A DNA stretch of 38,642 bases from an uncultured Anaerolineaceae bacterium (GTDB lineage Bacteria; Chloroflexota; Anaerolineae; Anaerolineales; Anaerolineaceae). The notes under the pieces are model-generated. The model saw only the letters and a list, made by a program, of their open reading frames with translations, was not told the origin of the DNA and searched no databases. Positions 7,895 through 15,458 of this stretch are shown here, one piece after another. How positions within the stretch are numbered: the first letter of the stretch is position 1; each line of letters starts with the position of its first letter. A program made the translations under genes and the position numbers. Location of the stretch: contig CALCNO010000019.1 of the NCBI GenBank assembly GCA_937897615.1, positions 1-38,642 of the forward strand. Reading direction: 5' to 3'.

Positions 7895-9535
7895 TTACTT
7901 TTCCTCGATGGTGATGGAAATGATCGTATCCGGGGTGATCAGAATCTGGTCGGACGAAGGGTTGCGCGGGCGCAGAGACGAAAGCACATCCATGCCCTCG
8001 ATCACTTGCCCGAAGACGGTGTATTTGCCGTCCAGGTCGGGCAGCGCGGTGTAGGTGATAAAGAACTGAGAACCGTTGTCGTTGTTGCCGCTGTTGGCCA
8101 TGCCCAGTACGCCGGCCTTGTCAAAACGCAGTTCGGGGGTAACCTCGTTGGTGAATTCATAGCCGGGGCCGCCAAAGCTGGAGTTGGAGGGATCGCCTGC
8201 CTGGGCAACAAAACCGGGAATCACGCGGAAAAAGGCCGAGCCGTCAAACCACTTGTTGCGCGCCAAAAAGACAAAGCTGTTCACCGCCCAGGGTGCCTGC
8301 TTGGGGTAAAGCTCCAGCACCACGTCACCCTTCTCGGTTTTGATGGTGGCGGTGTAGGTCTTGTTGGGGTCAATGGCCATTTCGGGGCAGGTGGTGTAAC
8401 TCTTTTGCGGCAGCAGGAAGTATTTGACAATGCTTGTCAGCGATTCCACGTCGGTGCGCCCCTGGTAGCGGATCTTATTGAAGAGCAGTGTGGGGGTGCT
8501 GTTCAGCCCGGCGGCCAGGGCGTCGGTTTCAGCGGTGGCGATCTTTTGAACGATGGCCTGCGATTCCAGATCGACCATGAATTGATTGGAGTTCAAATTA
8601 ATCGACTTGGCGGCGTCTTTCAGCCAGGTCTTGAAGTCCTCTGTGGAAAGGCTGGACCACTCAGATTGTTTATCAAAGAGCAGGTCGTGCATCTGCCAGA
8701 ATTTACTTTGCGCCCCGGCGGCTTCGGCGGCCTGGGCTGCAAGGATGGCGTTGGGATGGATGCTGGAAAGCGGGAAGTGGCGAAAAACGATCAGAATATC
8801 ACGCGGATAGGCAGCCTGTAATTCCTTCAGGCTGGGGGCGGCCTTCGCGCAATATGGGCATTGAAAATCACTGTACTCATAGATGATAATGCCGGCGTCT
8901 TTTGGGCCAATTGTCCAGTCTGTGTCGTTCACGGAAGGATACAGCGCCTCGGTCGTGGCCGATACTTCCGGCAGCACCTGCACCACTTTGCAAGTGGCCG
9001 GGTCACTGGCCGTAAATGCTACTGTGGGCACAGTGGTAGCTGCCGGGGTGGCAGTAGCCTCTGTTAGCTGCGTCGCCTCAAGTTCCGCTGTGGCAGTAGG
9101 GGCAACGGTAAGCAGCAGGCCCGCATCCGTTTTACCGGGCGGAAGGAGCTTGCTTACCAGGATGTAGGCGACCAGCGCCAGCAGCACAACTGACAAAATC
9201 ACAATGACGGCAGTGGCGTGCCCGGCGCTGGTTTTGCCGGGTACAGGCTGGGGGTTTGCTGAGATTGCCGTTTCGTCGGATTTATCGCTGCCAGCAGAAC
9301 CGTCTTTGTCTTTGGCCGCCCCGAGCGTTTGATCGTATGCCTCACGACGGATTGGGTCAGACAGCGTCTCGTAGGCCTCGTTAATCAGTAAGGTTTTTTC
9401 TTCGGCCAGGCGTTTTTCCTCGGCGTCGGTAAAGTTCTTTGTGTCCCAGGTGCGCAGCATCTGTTTGTATTGTTTTTTAATCTGGTCAGTGCTGGCGCCG
9501 GGCTGAAGGTCAAGAATTCTGTAATAGTTTTTCAT
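7895..9535 (-). CDS. Membrane-anchored fusion: J-like domain, transmembrane helix, DsbA-like thioredoxin domain, cyclophilin
   Basis: 546 residues. Domains in order: a J-like domain (1-72, MKNYYRILDLQPGAS to SDPIRREAYDQ); a charged linker; one transmembrane helix (about 106-128); a Thr/Ala/Pro-rich spacer; a DsbA-like oxidoreductase domain with CPYC at 226-229 and the cis-Pro in NSTPTLLF (about 345-352); and a complete cyclophilin-type prolyl isomerase (about 393-546) with FFRVIPGF (catalytic Arg near 437), GSQFFIT and LDGKYTVFGQVIEGMD. The J domain should be cytoplasmic and the two folding domains outside. The HPD tripeptide needed to stimulate Hsp70 is replaced by WDT (30-32). Start: the ATG at 9535 has GGAAA upstream, while the ATG at 9547 has no ribosome-binding site. 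It follows tmk and abuts prsW. Confidence 0.88.
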   Translation of the reverse strand: MKNYYRILDLQPGASTDQIKKQYKQMLRTWDTKNFTDAEEKRLAEEKTLLINEAYETLSDPIRREAYDQTLGAAKDKDGSAGSDKSDETAISANPQPVPGKTSAGHATAVIVILSVVLLALVAYILVSKLLPPGKTDAGLLLTVAPTATAELEATQLTEATATPAATTVPTVAFTASDPATCKVVQVLPEVSATTEALYPSVNDTDWTIGPKDAGIIIYEYSDFQCPYCAKAAPSLKELQAAYPRDILIVFRHFPLSSIHPNAILAAQAAEAAGAQSKFWQMHDLLFDKQSEWSSLSTEDFKTWLKDAAKSINLNSNQFMVDLESQAIVQKIATAETDALAAGLNSTPTLLFNKIRYQGRTDVESLTSIVKYFLLPQKSYTTCPEMAIDPNKTYTATIKTEKGDVVLELYPKQAPWAVNSFVFLARNKWFDGSAFFRVIPGFVAQAGDPSNSSFGGPGYEFTNEVTPELRFDKAGVLGMANSGNNDNGSQFFITYTALPDLDGKYTVFGQVIEGMDVLSSLRPRNPSSDQILITPDTIISITIEEK

Positions 9536-9580
9536 TTTTATTTCCATGTGAGCAGGGAATGAAATAAGGTTAAAGCGGCC

Positions 9581-10198
9581 TCATTTTTTGAATTTCTCTT
9601 TGATGGCCGTCTGAATATCTACCTGAACCCGGTCAGGTTTTTGCCGCGCGTTAATGATACGCCAGCGCTCAGGTTCTTCTGCGGCCATTTTTAAGTACCC
9701 CTGGCGGACGCGCTGATGAAAGGCCAGTTGCTGCGCATCGAGACGGTTCCACTCTCCGCCGCCAATACGCCGCCGGCTCAAGCCTTCTTCCACATCCACG
9801 TCCAGGAGCAGGGTCAGATCTGGTTGGAGGCCGCCGGTGGCAAAATGCAGAATTTGCCTGAGGATGTCCAGGTCCAGCCCGTGGCCGTAGCCCTGGTATG
9901 CCAGGGTGGAATCGGCGTAGCGGTCGCTGATCACCACCAGGCCTTTTTCCAAACTGGGGCGGATGACTTCCGCCACGATTTGGGCGCGGGCAGCGCAAAA
10001 GAGCAGAATCTCGGTGCGCGGGTTCATCATCGTATTGTCCATGCGCATGATGACTTCGCGGATCTGGTCGCCGATAAAGGTTCCCCCCGGCTCGCGGGTG
10101 GTCAGCACCTGGTATCCCTGCTGGCGCAGGAATTCTGCCAGGTCGCAAATCTGCATCGACTTTCCGCTGCCTTCAGGCCCTTCGAGGGTGATGAACAT
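9581..10198 (-). CDS. tmk: Thymidylate kinase
   Basis: 205 residues, the standard length. The P-loop is GPEGSGKS (7-14); REPGG lies at 35-39; DRY at 92-94; and a LID-like region SRRRIGGGEWNR follows later. The enzyme phosphorylates dTMP to dTDP with ATP in the cytoplasm, an essential step in dTTP synthesis. The ATG has AGGAG six bases upstream. It sits 13 nt downstream of the R3H ATPase gene and 45 nt upstream of the folding-catalyst fusion, inside the long minus-strand run, so it is probably co-transcribed with both. In the LID the sequence is SRRRIGGGEWNRLD, somewhat Gly-rich but retaining arginines. Confidence 0.95.
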   Translation of the reverse strand: MFITLEGPEGSGKSMQICDLAEFLRQQGYQVLTTREPGGTFIGDQIREVIMRMDNTMMNPRTEILLFCAARAQIVAEVIRPSLEKGLVVISDRYADSTLAYQGYGHGLDLDILRQILHFATGGLQPDLTLLLDVDVEEGLSRRRIGGGEWNRLDAQQLAFHQRVRQGYLKMAAEEPERWRIINARQKPDRVQVDIQTAIKEKFKK

Positions 10199-10211
10199 GA
10201 CTGCTCCTGTT

Positions 10212-11855
10212 TTACTCGCGGAAGATGCGCACGCGGCGGTTGGGGTCCTTGCCGTAAGAATGAGAAACCAGTTGAGCCTGGCGCGCCATTTCGTGCTGGA
10301 TGCGCCGCACGGTGGAAGAGGCAGGCGGCAGGTCCACCCAGCGCTGGCCGTTCAAAACTGCCTGGATGGCAGATTCGGTTTGCTGGGTGACCTCATCATA
10401 ATCAGCCGCGGCAGTATCCAGTGACAAGTTGAACATTTCCGCCAGCGATTGCTCGATCTGATTGATGGTGTTGGCGCGCAGAACAAAGATGGGAACGCCG
10501 CGATTCTCGGCATCCAGAATGGGCTGCTGGCGCGAGCGGTAATAAGCGCGCAGCGTCATCATCAGGTCGGCGTCATGGATGTCGCGCGCGATGAGCACCG
10601 GCACGCCCAGGCGGTGGGCGGCTTGCTGCAAACGGTTGCGCGCCACGCCATAAGCATAAATGCGCACGGTCTTTCCATTGGCGCGGGCAGGGTAAGAGTT
10701 CGCAGGGGGGATCGCAAGGTCGCTAAAGGATTCCAGCGTTACCTCAGAGCGCTGGCGGTTGGGCACATGCATTTGTGGCGAAGTAGCCGAAGGCTCGCTG
10801 CCGTTTGTGTAAGTACGGCGCGTGCCCTGAGCCATGCTGCGCGTTCGCGCGGGCCTGGCTGGTTTTTCAATGTGGATTTCATCCTTGGCGTCACGCCAGC
10901 GGATCTCAGGGGTCACCGGGTAACCGCGCACAAGCGTATCCACCACCTCGGCTACGTCGGGATGGACGGCCAGGCGGTCACGCTCCTGCAGCTCCACCAG
11001 CACGTCAAATGTGGGCGGGGAACGGCGTTCCAGCACGGTCTTTTGTGTGCCGCGCCGGCGCGCTTCTTCATCAGATAGCGTTACCGATTCAATGCCGCCG
11101 ATCAGGTCTGAGAGGGTGGGGTTAAGCAGCAGGTTTTCCAGGGTGCGCCCGTGGGCGGTAGCCACCAGTTGTACACCGCGTTCGGCGATGGTGCGGGCGG
11201 CCAGGGCTTCCAACTCGCGTCCGATCTCGTCAATCACGATGACCTCGGGGTTGTGGTTTTCCACTGCCTCGATCATCACCTCGTGCTGCAGCGAGGGGGT
11301 AGCCACCTGCATGCGGCGCGCCTTGCCTACTGCCGGGTGTGGCACATCGCCATCACCGCCGATCTCGTTGGAGGTATCTACGATGATCACGCGCTTGGTC
11401 TCGGCCAAAGTGCGCGCGGCCTCGCGCAGCATGGTGGTCTTGCCAATGCCCGGTTTGCCCAGCAACAGGATGCTCTTGCCGGACTCTACCAGATCTTGAA
11501 TGATATCAATGGTGCCGTAAACAGCGCGGCCCACGCGGCAGGTGAGGCCAACGATGTCGTTATGGCGGTTGCGGATGGCAGAGATGCGGTGCAGGGTGCG
11601 CTCCAGGCCGGCGCGGTTGTCGGCATCAAATTCACCGATGCGCGAGACCACATGCTCAATGTCTGCACGGACGACTTCTTCTTTGCTTAATTCCAGTTCG
11701 CGGTCAACAAACCTGGCCATGGGGAGACGCCCCAGGTCAAGGATGATCTCCAGCAGATTCTCACTATTGTTGGCGATCTTCACTGCATCTACGATGCGCG
11801 CAGGCAGAACGGCCATGAGTGCATGCAGGTCATCTGTAATTCTTTTTTGTGTCAT
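10212..11855 (-). CDS. Ycf45-like AAA ATPase with C-terminal R3H nucleic-acid-binding domain
   Basis: 547 residues. An N-terminal region resembling the SpoIIIAA/Ycf45 family leads to a Walker A GKPGIGKTT (133-141) and Walker B VIVIDEIG (about 206-213), then a switch region LVATAHGRTLENLL. A middle domain (VRIYAYGVARNRLQQ...DADLMMTLRAYYR) matches the lower part of Ycf45. The R3H domain lies near the C-terminus (VRRIQHEMARQAQLVSHSYG, with Arg-x3-His and the usual S-G-x-x-P-x-R-R-x-R-I-F tail). R3H domains bind single-stranded nucleic acid, but the cellular role of this family is not established. It starts 4 nt after the stop of the GNAT-like gene and ends 13 nt before tmk. Confidence 0.88.
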   Translation of the reverse strand: MTQKRITDDLHALMAVLPARIVDAVKIANNSENLLEIILDLGRLPMARFVDRELELSKEEVVRADIEHVVSRIGEFDADNRAGLERTLHRISAIRNRHNDIVGLTCRVGRAVYGTIDIIQDLVESGKSILLLGKPGIGKTTMLREAARTLAETKRVIIVDTSNEIGGDGDVPHPAVGKARRMQVATPSLQHEVMIEAVENHNPEVIVIDEIGRELEALAARTIAERGVQLVATAHGRTLENLLLNPTLSDLIGGIESVTLSDEEARRRGTQKTVLERRSPPTFDVLVELQERDRLAVHPDVAEVVDTLVRGYPVTPEIRWRDAKDEIHIEKPARPARTRSMAQGTRRTYTNGSEPSATSPQMHVPNRQRSEVTLESFSDLAIPPANSYPARANGKTVRIYAYGVARNRLQQAAHRLGVPVLIARDIHDADLMMTLRAYYRSRQQPILDAENRGVPIFVLRANTINQIEQSLAEMFNLSLDTAAADYDEVTQQTESAIQAVLNGQRWVDLPPASSTVRRIQHEMARQAQLVSHSYGKDPNRRVRIFRE

Positions 11856-11859
11856 AAGG

Positions 11860-12705
11860 TTATTTTAGTCCGTTTTTGGTTTCCGTTGGTGGCGTGTCAG
11901 ACGCCAGGTTGTGCAGGATGGGAACGGTGGGCTTTGCCTGGCGGGCTTCTGCGCCCTGCCTTACTCTGCTTTCTACGCCAACTTTTTGGCTGGCGGCCAG
12001 ATGCTTGGTCATCAGCACGTAGGCTGCTGAGGCGCGCGCCCCCATCTCTTCCAGCGCCGTGTTCAACCATGACTGATGGGAGCGCACCTGCAGGTAAAGC
12101 GGGCGATTGGCGTTTTTGCCGCAGCCGGCCAGTCCTTGCAGCAGGGATAGCGGTTCACTGGCAAGCGGGTTGACCACCGGGACAAGATAGGTGCCAAGCG
12201 GCCCGGAGTGAACCCGTACCCAGGCAGCGATTTCGTCATTGTGGCGATAAGCCAGGTAACTGCCGCCATTGAGTTGATAGGGCTCGGCGGCCTGTTCCAG
12301 GGGTGGCGTCACATTTTGATAGAGCGTGCGCATCTTTATTTCATCAGTGGGCAAAGGTTGTTTCCACATCGCAGGCTGGGGTTCTGTTATTGCCGGCAGT
12401 TGCCAGATGGAGGCGATCCCGTAAGCACTGAACCCGCAGCGGCGCAAAATTTCAAATGTTGGCGAATTCTCTTCCACTTCTGCCAGCAGATTGACGGCCT
12501 GAGTTTCCCCGGCATGGTAACTGAGAAAATCAACCACGGCCGCAAGCCCTTCGCCGGGCAGGGGGCCATCCGCCAGAAGATAAGAAAACCTGGCCGCCTT
12601 GCAATTGGGCGGGTGGTTAACCTGCCCGATGACGTGCCCAAACTCAGAAGTGGCTTCCAGGATGGCGCTGATGTGCGTTGCAGGATCGAACAGCGCTGAG
12701 GTCAC
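11860..12705 (-). CDS. GNAT-fold-like protein, apparent N-terminus upstream of first canonical start
   Basis: From the GTG at 12705 there are 281 residues. The pattern of a hydrophobic strand followed by AVNLLAEVEENSPTFEILRRCGFSAYG, then YLVPVVNPLASEP and LYLQVRSHQSWLNTALEEMG, suggests two degenerate GNAT acetyltransferase-like folds; this is a fold-level judgement. The same frame continues upstream for about 40 codons with protein-like sequence (VRPLAWYDLPTLLLRHQQ near the start) to an ATA codon at 12825 that overlaps the pdxT stop. No ATG, GTG or TTG lies in that extension. The tail (from about residue 235) is polar and poorly ordered. Its stop is 4 nt before the R3H ATPase start, which implies coupled translation. 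Confidence 0.6.
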   Translation of the reverse strand: MTSALFDPATHISAILEATSEFGHVIGQVNHPPNCKAARFSYLLADGPLPGEGLAAVVDFLSYHAGETQAVNLLAEVEENSPTFEILRRCGFSAYGIASIWQLPAITEPQPAMWKQPLPTDEIKMRTLYQNVTPPLEQAAEPYQLNGGSYLAYRHNDEIAAWVRVHSGPLGTYLVPVVNPLASEPLSLLQGLAGCGKNANRPLYLQVRSHQSWLNTALEEMGARASAAYVLMTKHLAASQKVGVESRVRQGAEARQAKPTVPILHNLASDTPPTETKNGLK

Positions 12706-12825
12706 TGCGCTCAGGCTGGCAGGGTTTCCGTGTGTGAGCAGGTGGGCGTGATCCAGGCAAATGGGCTGCTGGTGGCGCAGGAGCAGGGTGGGAAGGTCGT
12801 ACCAGGCTAACGGGCGAACGTTTAT
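12706..12825 (-). other. Coding-like N-terminal extension of the GNAT-like gene with possible AUA start
   Basis: In frame with the gene that is callable from 12705, codons 12823-12825 (ATA) to 12706 read without a stop and give an amphipathic, domain-like peptide (INVRPLAWYDLPTLLLRH...). ATA overlaps the pdxT stop as ATAA, in the geometry of the common ATGA overlap. GGAG inside the pdxT 3' end lies 8 nt upstream of it. The frame is closed by TAA a further ten codons upstream. Confidence 0.45.
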
Positions 12826-13400
12826 TTTGCCAACTCCAGAAAATAACGGTGAAAACGGTTATCCTGCGTGAGTTCCGGGTGGAAGGAAGTGGCGAGCAGC
12901 TTTCCCTGGCGGGCAGCCACGATGCGCCCATCTTCCAGCGCAGCCAGTGTCTCTACTCCCTTGCCAACGGAAACGATGAGCGGCGCACGGATGAAAACCG
13001 CGTGGTAGTAGGGGTTCTCGCCATGTTCGTTCACCAGCACAGGCACGCGCAGGTCAACCTCAAAGCTGTCCACCTGGCGGCCAAAGGCATTGCGGGCGGT
13101 CACTATATCCATCACGCCCAGAAGCGTTTGCTCTTTGCCGGCATCTTTTGAAAGGAAGATGGCCCCGGCGCAGGTACCCCAGATGGCGTGCTGCTGCGCA
13201 AACTCCCGCAGGGCTACGGTGAGGCCAAAGGCATCGCTGAGTTTACCAATGGTGGTAGATTCGCCGCCAGGGATGATCAGCCCGTTTAGGCCTTCCAGGT
13301 GGGCGGGCAGGCGCACTTGTTTTACCTGAACCCCCAGGCTTTGCAGCATGGCCTGGTGTTCGGCAAAATCTCCTTGCAGCGCGAGAACACCAATTTGCAT
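12822..13400 (-). CDS. pdxT: Pyridoxal 5'-phosphate synthase glutaminase subunit
   Basis: 192 residues, normal for PdxT. It hydrolyses glutamine and channels ammonia to PdxS in the deoxyxylulose-independent PLP synthase. The triad is visible: Cys77 in GTCAGAI, and His174 and Glu176 in SFHPE. The oxyanion-hole motif PGGEST lies at 44-49. Its start is 6 nt after the pdxS stop with no obvious ribosome-binding site, so translation is probably coupled to pdxS. The GNAT-like gene overlaps its 3' end. Confidence 0.97.
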   Translation of the reverse strand: MQIGVLALQGDFAEHQAMLQSLGVQVKQVRLPAHLEGLNGLIIPGGESTTIGKLSDAFGLTVALREFAQQHAIWGTCAGAIFLSKDAGKEQTLLGVMDIVTARNAFGRQVDSFEVDLRVPVLVNEHGENPYYHAVFIRAPLIVSVGKGVETLAALEDGRIVAARQGKLLATSFHPELTQDNRFHRYFLELAK

Positions 13401-13406
13401 AGCGGG

Positions 13407-14294
13407 TTACCAACCGCGCCCGGCGATCTTGTCGCCTTCGGGCATAGTGGAAATCTGGCGGCCAACCATCGCCTCGCCGAGATTGCGCGAGACCTCTGCC
13501 AGAATAGCGGGGTCTTTGTAATGTGTGGTGGCCTTGACGATGGCGGCAGCGCGCCTGGCAGGGTCGCCGGATTTGAAGATGCCGGAGCCGACGAAAACGC
13601 CATCCACACCCAGTTGCATCATCAGCGCGGCATCGGCCGGGGTGGCAATGCCACCGGCGGCAAAGTTGACCACCGGCAGGCGGCCCAGGCGGCGTACTTC
13701 CATTGCCAGTTCAAAAGGCGCACCCATCTCTTTGGCAAGGGCCATCACTTCTTCTTCCGGCATATTCTGCAAACGGCGGATCTCGCCCAGCACAGCGCGG
13801 GCATGACGCACAGCTTCCACCACGTCACCGGTGCCGGCTTCACCCTTGGTGCGGATCATGGCAGCGCCTTCGCCAATGCGGCGCAGGGCTTCGCCCAGGT
13901 TGCGGCAGCCGCAAACGAAGGGCACCTTGAAATCATGTTTATTGATGTGATGCGCCTCGTCGGCCGGGGTAAGGACTTCGGATTCATCAATGTAATCGAC
14001 GCCGATAGATTCCAGGATTTGCGCCTCCACAAAATGGCCGATGCGGCACTTGGCCATTACCGGGATGGTAACGGCTTCCATGATCTTTTGGATCATATCC
14101 GGGTCGCTCATGCGGGCAACGCCGCCATCGGCGCGGATGTCTGCCGGGACGCGTTCCAGTGCCATCACGGCACAGGCGCCGGCCTCTTCGGCGATCTTGG
14201 CATGGTCGGCATTGACCACGTCCATGATCACGCCGCCTTTGAGCATCTGGGCCAGGCCCTTTTTGACTTCAAACGAACCGGTTTTTTGTTCCAT
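13407..14294 (-). CDS. pdxS: Pyridoxal 5'-phosphate synthase lyase subunit
   Basis: 295 residues from the ATG at 14294, chosen because GGAGG lies 7 nt upstream; an upstream ATG at 14315 would place the initiation codon before that site. PdxS builds PLP from ribose 5-phosphate, glyceraldehyde 3-phosphate and ammonia supplied by PdxT. Visible signatures include KKGLAQMLKGGVIMDVVNAD at the N-terminus, IPVMAKCRIGHFVEAQ with the sugar-binding Lys, MIRTKGEAGTG with the second catalytic Lys, and NFAAGGIATPADAALMMQLG for phosphate binding. It heads the long minus-strand run. A near-perfect palindrome overlaps its probable -10 element. Confidence 0.97.
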   Translation of the reverse strand: MEQKTGSFEVKKGLAQMLKGGVIMDVVNADHAKIAEEAGACAVMALERVPADIRADGGVARMSDPDMIQKIMEAVTIPVMAKCRIGHFVEAQILESIGVDYIDESEVLTPADEAHHINKHDFKVPFVCGCRNLGEALRRIGEGAAMIRTKGEAGTGDVVEAVRHARAVLGEIRRLQNMPEEEVMALAKEMGAPFELAMEVRRLGRLPVVNFAAGGIATPADAALMMQLGVDGVFVGSGIFKSGDPARRAAAIVKATTHYKDPAILAEVSRNLGEAMVGRQISTMPEGDKIAGRGW

Positions 14295-14312
14295 CTTACT
14301 GCCTCCAGAAAT

Positions 14313-14334
14313 CACTCTACTTATAAGAAGAGTG
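14313..14334. promoter_or_regulatory. 22-bp near-perfect palindrome in pdxS promoter, candidate operator
   Basis: The sequence CACTCT-A-CTTATAAG-A-AGAGTG is symmetric in 10 of 11 base pairs. It lies 19-40 nt upstream of the pdxS ATG and covers the proposed -10 hexamer, which is where a repressor would act. No regulator gene is adjacent. Confidence 0.45.
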
Positions 14335-14349
14335 CCTAATTTATTCCAA
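14320..14349 (-). promoter_or_regulatory. Probable pdxS promoter
   Basis: On the minus strand a TTGGAA (-35 like, 14344-14349) is followed after 18 bp by TATAAG (14320-14325). The resulting transcript would have a short leader of about 20 nt with the GGAGG site of pdxS. Confidence 0.4.
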
Positions 14350-14390
14350 CCGTCATTCTACCATGCCCGCGAAGTCCCATCAACAGGCGA

Positions 14391-14415
14391 AACAAAAGCC
14401 CCGGATGGCCGGGGC
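14391..14415 (-). terminator. Rho-independent terminator of the rubrerythrin gene
   Basis: On the minus strand a perfect 7-bp GC stem (GCCCCGG/CCGGGGC, 14398-14415) with a 4-nt loop is followed by TTTTGTT. It starts 6 nt after the rubrerythrin stop. Confidence 0.85.
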
Positions 14416-14421
14416 AGATGC

Positions 14422-14919
14422 TTACTTGACTACTTCGAATTTGGAACCGGGTGCGCCGCAAACGGGGCACTTCTCCGGTGCACTGCGCTTGTGGGTGTAG
14501 CCGCAGACCGGGCAGATGTAATAATCGTACTGCTCGCCGGGCTTGCTCAGGGTTTCCAGGGCTTCGCGGTAGAGCATCTCGTGTACCTTTTCGGCCTCGT
14601 TGGCCCAGTGGAAACTGCGCTCGGCTTTGCTGTTGCCCTCGGCTTTGGCGTCCTCGAGAAATTCGGGGTACATGACCGAACTTTCATAGTGCTCACCCTC
14701 GATCGCCGCCTTGAGGTTTTCCTCGGTGGTTTTCACTTCGCCGGCGGTGCGCAGGTGGGTGAGGGCATGCACGGTTTCTGCGGCAGCAGCGGCGCGGAAG
14801 AGGCGTGCTGCCTGCGGGTATCCATCCTCATCAGCCTTTTTAGCAAAAGCCAAATATTTGCGGTTCGCCTGGCTCTCGCCGGCAAACGCGGCCATCAGAT
14901 CATCATAGACCTTTGACAT
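14422..14919 (-). CDS. Rubrerythrin
   Basis: 165 residues from the ATG at 14919, which has AAGGAGA six bases upstream; a longer frame to 15048 lacks support. It has an N-terminal four-helix ferritin-like diiron domain (EXXH-type glutamates and histidines in LFRAAAAAETVHALTH and ANEAEKVHEMLYREAL) and a C-terminal rubredoxin-like iron site (CPVCGYTHKRSAPEKCPVCG, four Cys). Rubrerythrins reduce hydrogen peroxide in anaerobes and microaerophiles, receiving electrons through the rubredoxin site. It is transcribed alone, divergently from gntR, and ends in its own terminator. The 145-bp divergent region contains the gntR promoter with its tandem repeats. Confidence 0.95.
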   Translation of the reverse strand: MSKVYDDLMAAFAGESQANRKYLAFAKKADEDGYPQAARLFRAAAAAETVHALTHLRTAGEVKTTEENLKAAIEGEHYESSVMYPEFLEDAKAEGNSKAERSFHWANEAEKVHEMLYREALETLSKPGEQYDYYICPVCGYTHKRSAPEKCPVCGAPGSKFEVVK

Positions 14920-14982
14920 AACATTCTCCTTGAATGGGTTTTCTTTCCCAATTCTACCAAAAAGAATCGTCCGCGAAGACCC

Positions 14983-15010
14983 TTGACAAAACCTATATTT
15001 AGAATACAAT
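14983..15010 (+). promoter_or_regulatory. gntR operon promoter
   Basis: A consensus TTGACA (14983-14988) and TACAAT (15005-15010) are separated by 16 bp, 55 nt upstream of the GTG start of gntR. The -10 is the first unit of the tandem repeat. Confidence 0.75.
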
Positions 15011-15035
15011 GATACAATAATACAATGATACAATT
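15004..15035 (+). repeat. Four tandem 8-bp repeats (ATACAATR-type) in the gntR promoter
   Basis: ATACAATG, ATACAATA, ATACAATG and ATACAATT follow one another with an exact 8-bp period, so TACAAT recurs at 15005, 15013, 15021 and 15029. The array begins at the -10 element and ends 30 nt before the start codon. It may be a multi-site operator for the adjacent GntR regulator. Confidence 0.85.
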
Positions 15036-15064
15036 GTTTGGAACACAAGGAAAGGAGCCGGAAT

Positions 15065-15448
15065 GTGAATTCACTACAAATACGCCTGGATTTTGGCTCA
15101 AGCGACCCGATCTACAGCCAGGTGGTGGAGCAGGTAAAAGCCCAGCTGGATACCGGCGAGCTTAAGCCGGGCGACCAGCTCCCCACGGTGCGGCAGCTGG
15201 CCTCTGAATTGCGCGTGAACTTTAACACCATCGCGCGCGCCTACCGCCTGTTGGACGAAGCCGGGCTGATCTCTACGCAGCGCGGCAGAGGCACCTACCT
15301 GCTGGAACACCCCGGAAGTACGGCCGCCGAAGTGATACGGCAAGAATCCGTTGTAGAGCAACTGGAGCGAACCGTTCATTCCCTGCTGCGACAGGGATAC
15401 AGCAAAGAAGAGATCAATCAAGCATTGATTAACTTAACAAAAAACTAA
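15065..15448 (+). CDS. GntR-family transcriptional regulator, YtrA-like
   Basis: 127 residues from GTG at 15065, chosen because GGAG lies 7 nt upstream. A TTG at 15038 would extend it by nine residues into the leader. The N-terminal winged helix is classic GntR (DPIYSQVVEQVKAQLDTGEL, KPGDQLPTVRQLASELRVNF, NTIARAYRLLDEAGLISTQRGRG). The C-terminal part is only about 50 residues, too short for a FadR or MocR ligand domain, which fits the YtrA subfamily. It heads an operon containing an ABC transporter, as ytrA does in B. subtilis, and probably represses its own promoter. The next gene begins 10 nt after the stop. Confidence 0.9.
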   Translation: MNSLQIRLDFGSSDPIYSQVVEQVKAQLDTGELKPGDQLPTVRQLASELRVNFNTIARAYRLLDEAGLISTQRGRGTYLLEHPGSTAAEVIRQESVVEQLERTVHSLLRQGYSKEEINQALINLTKN

Positions 15449-15458
15449 GTGAGGAAAA

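Noticed and set aside
13299..14339. 346-codon plus-strand frame across pdxS
   Set aside because: Shadow of PdxS; His/Gly-rich low-complexity translation with no family features.
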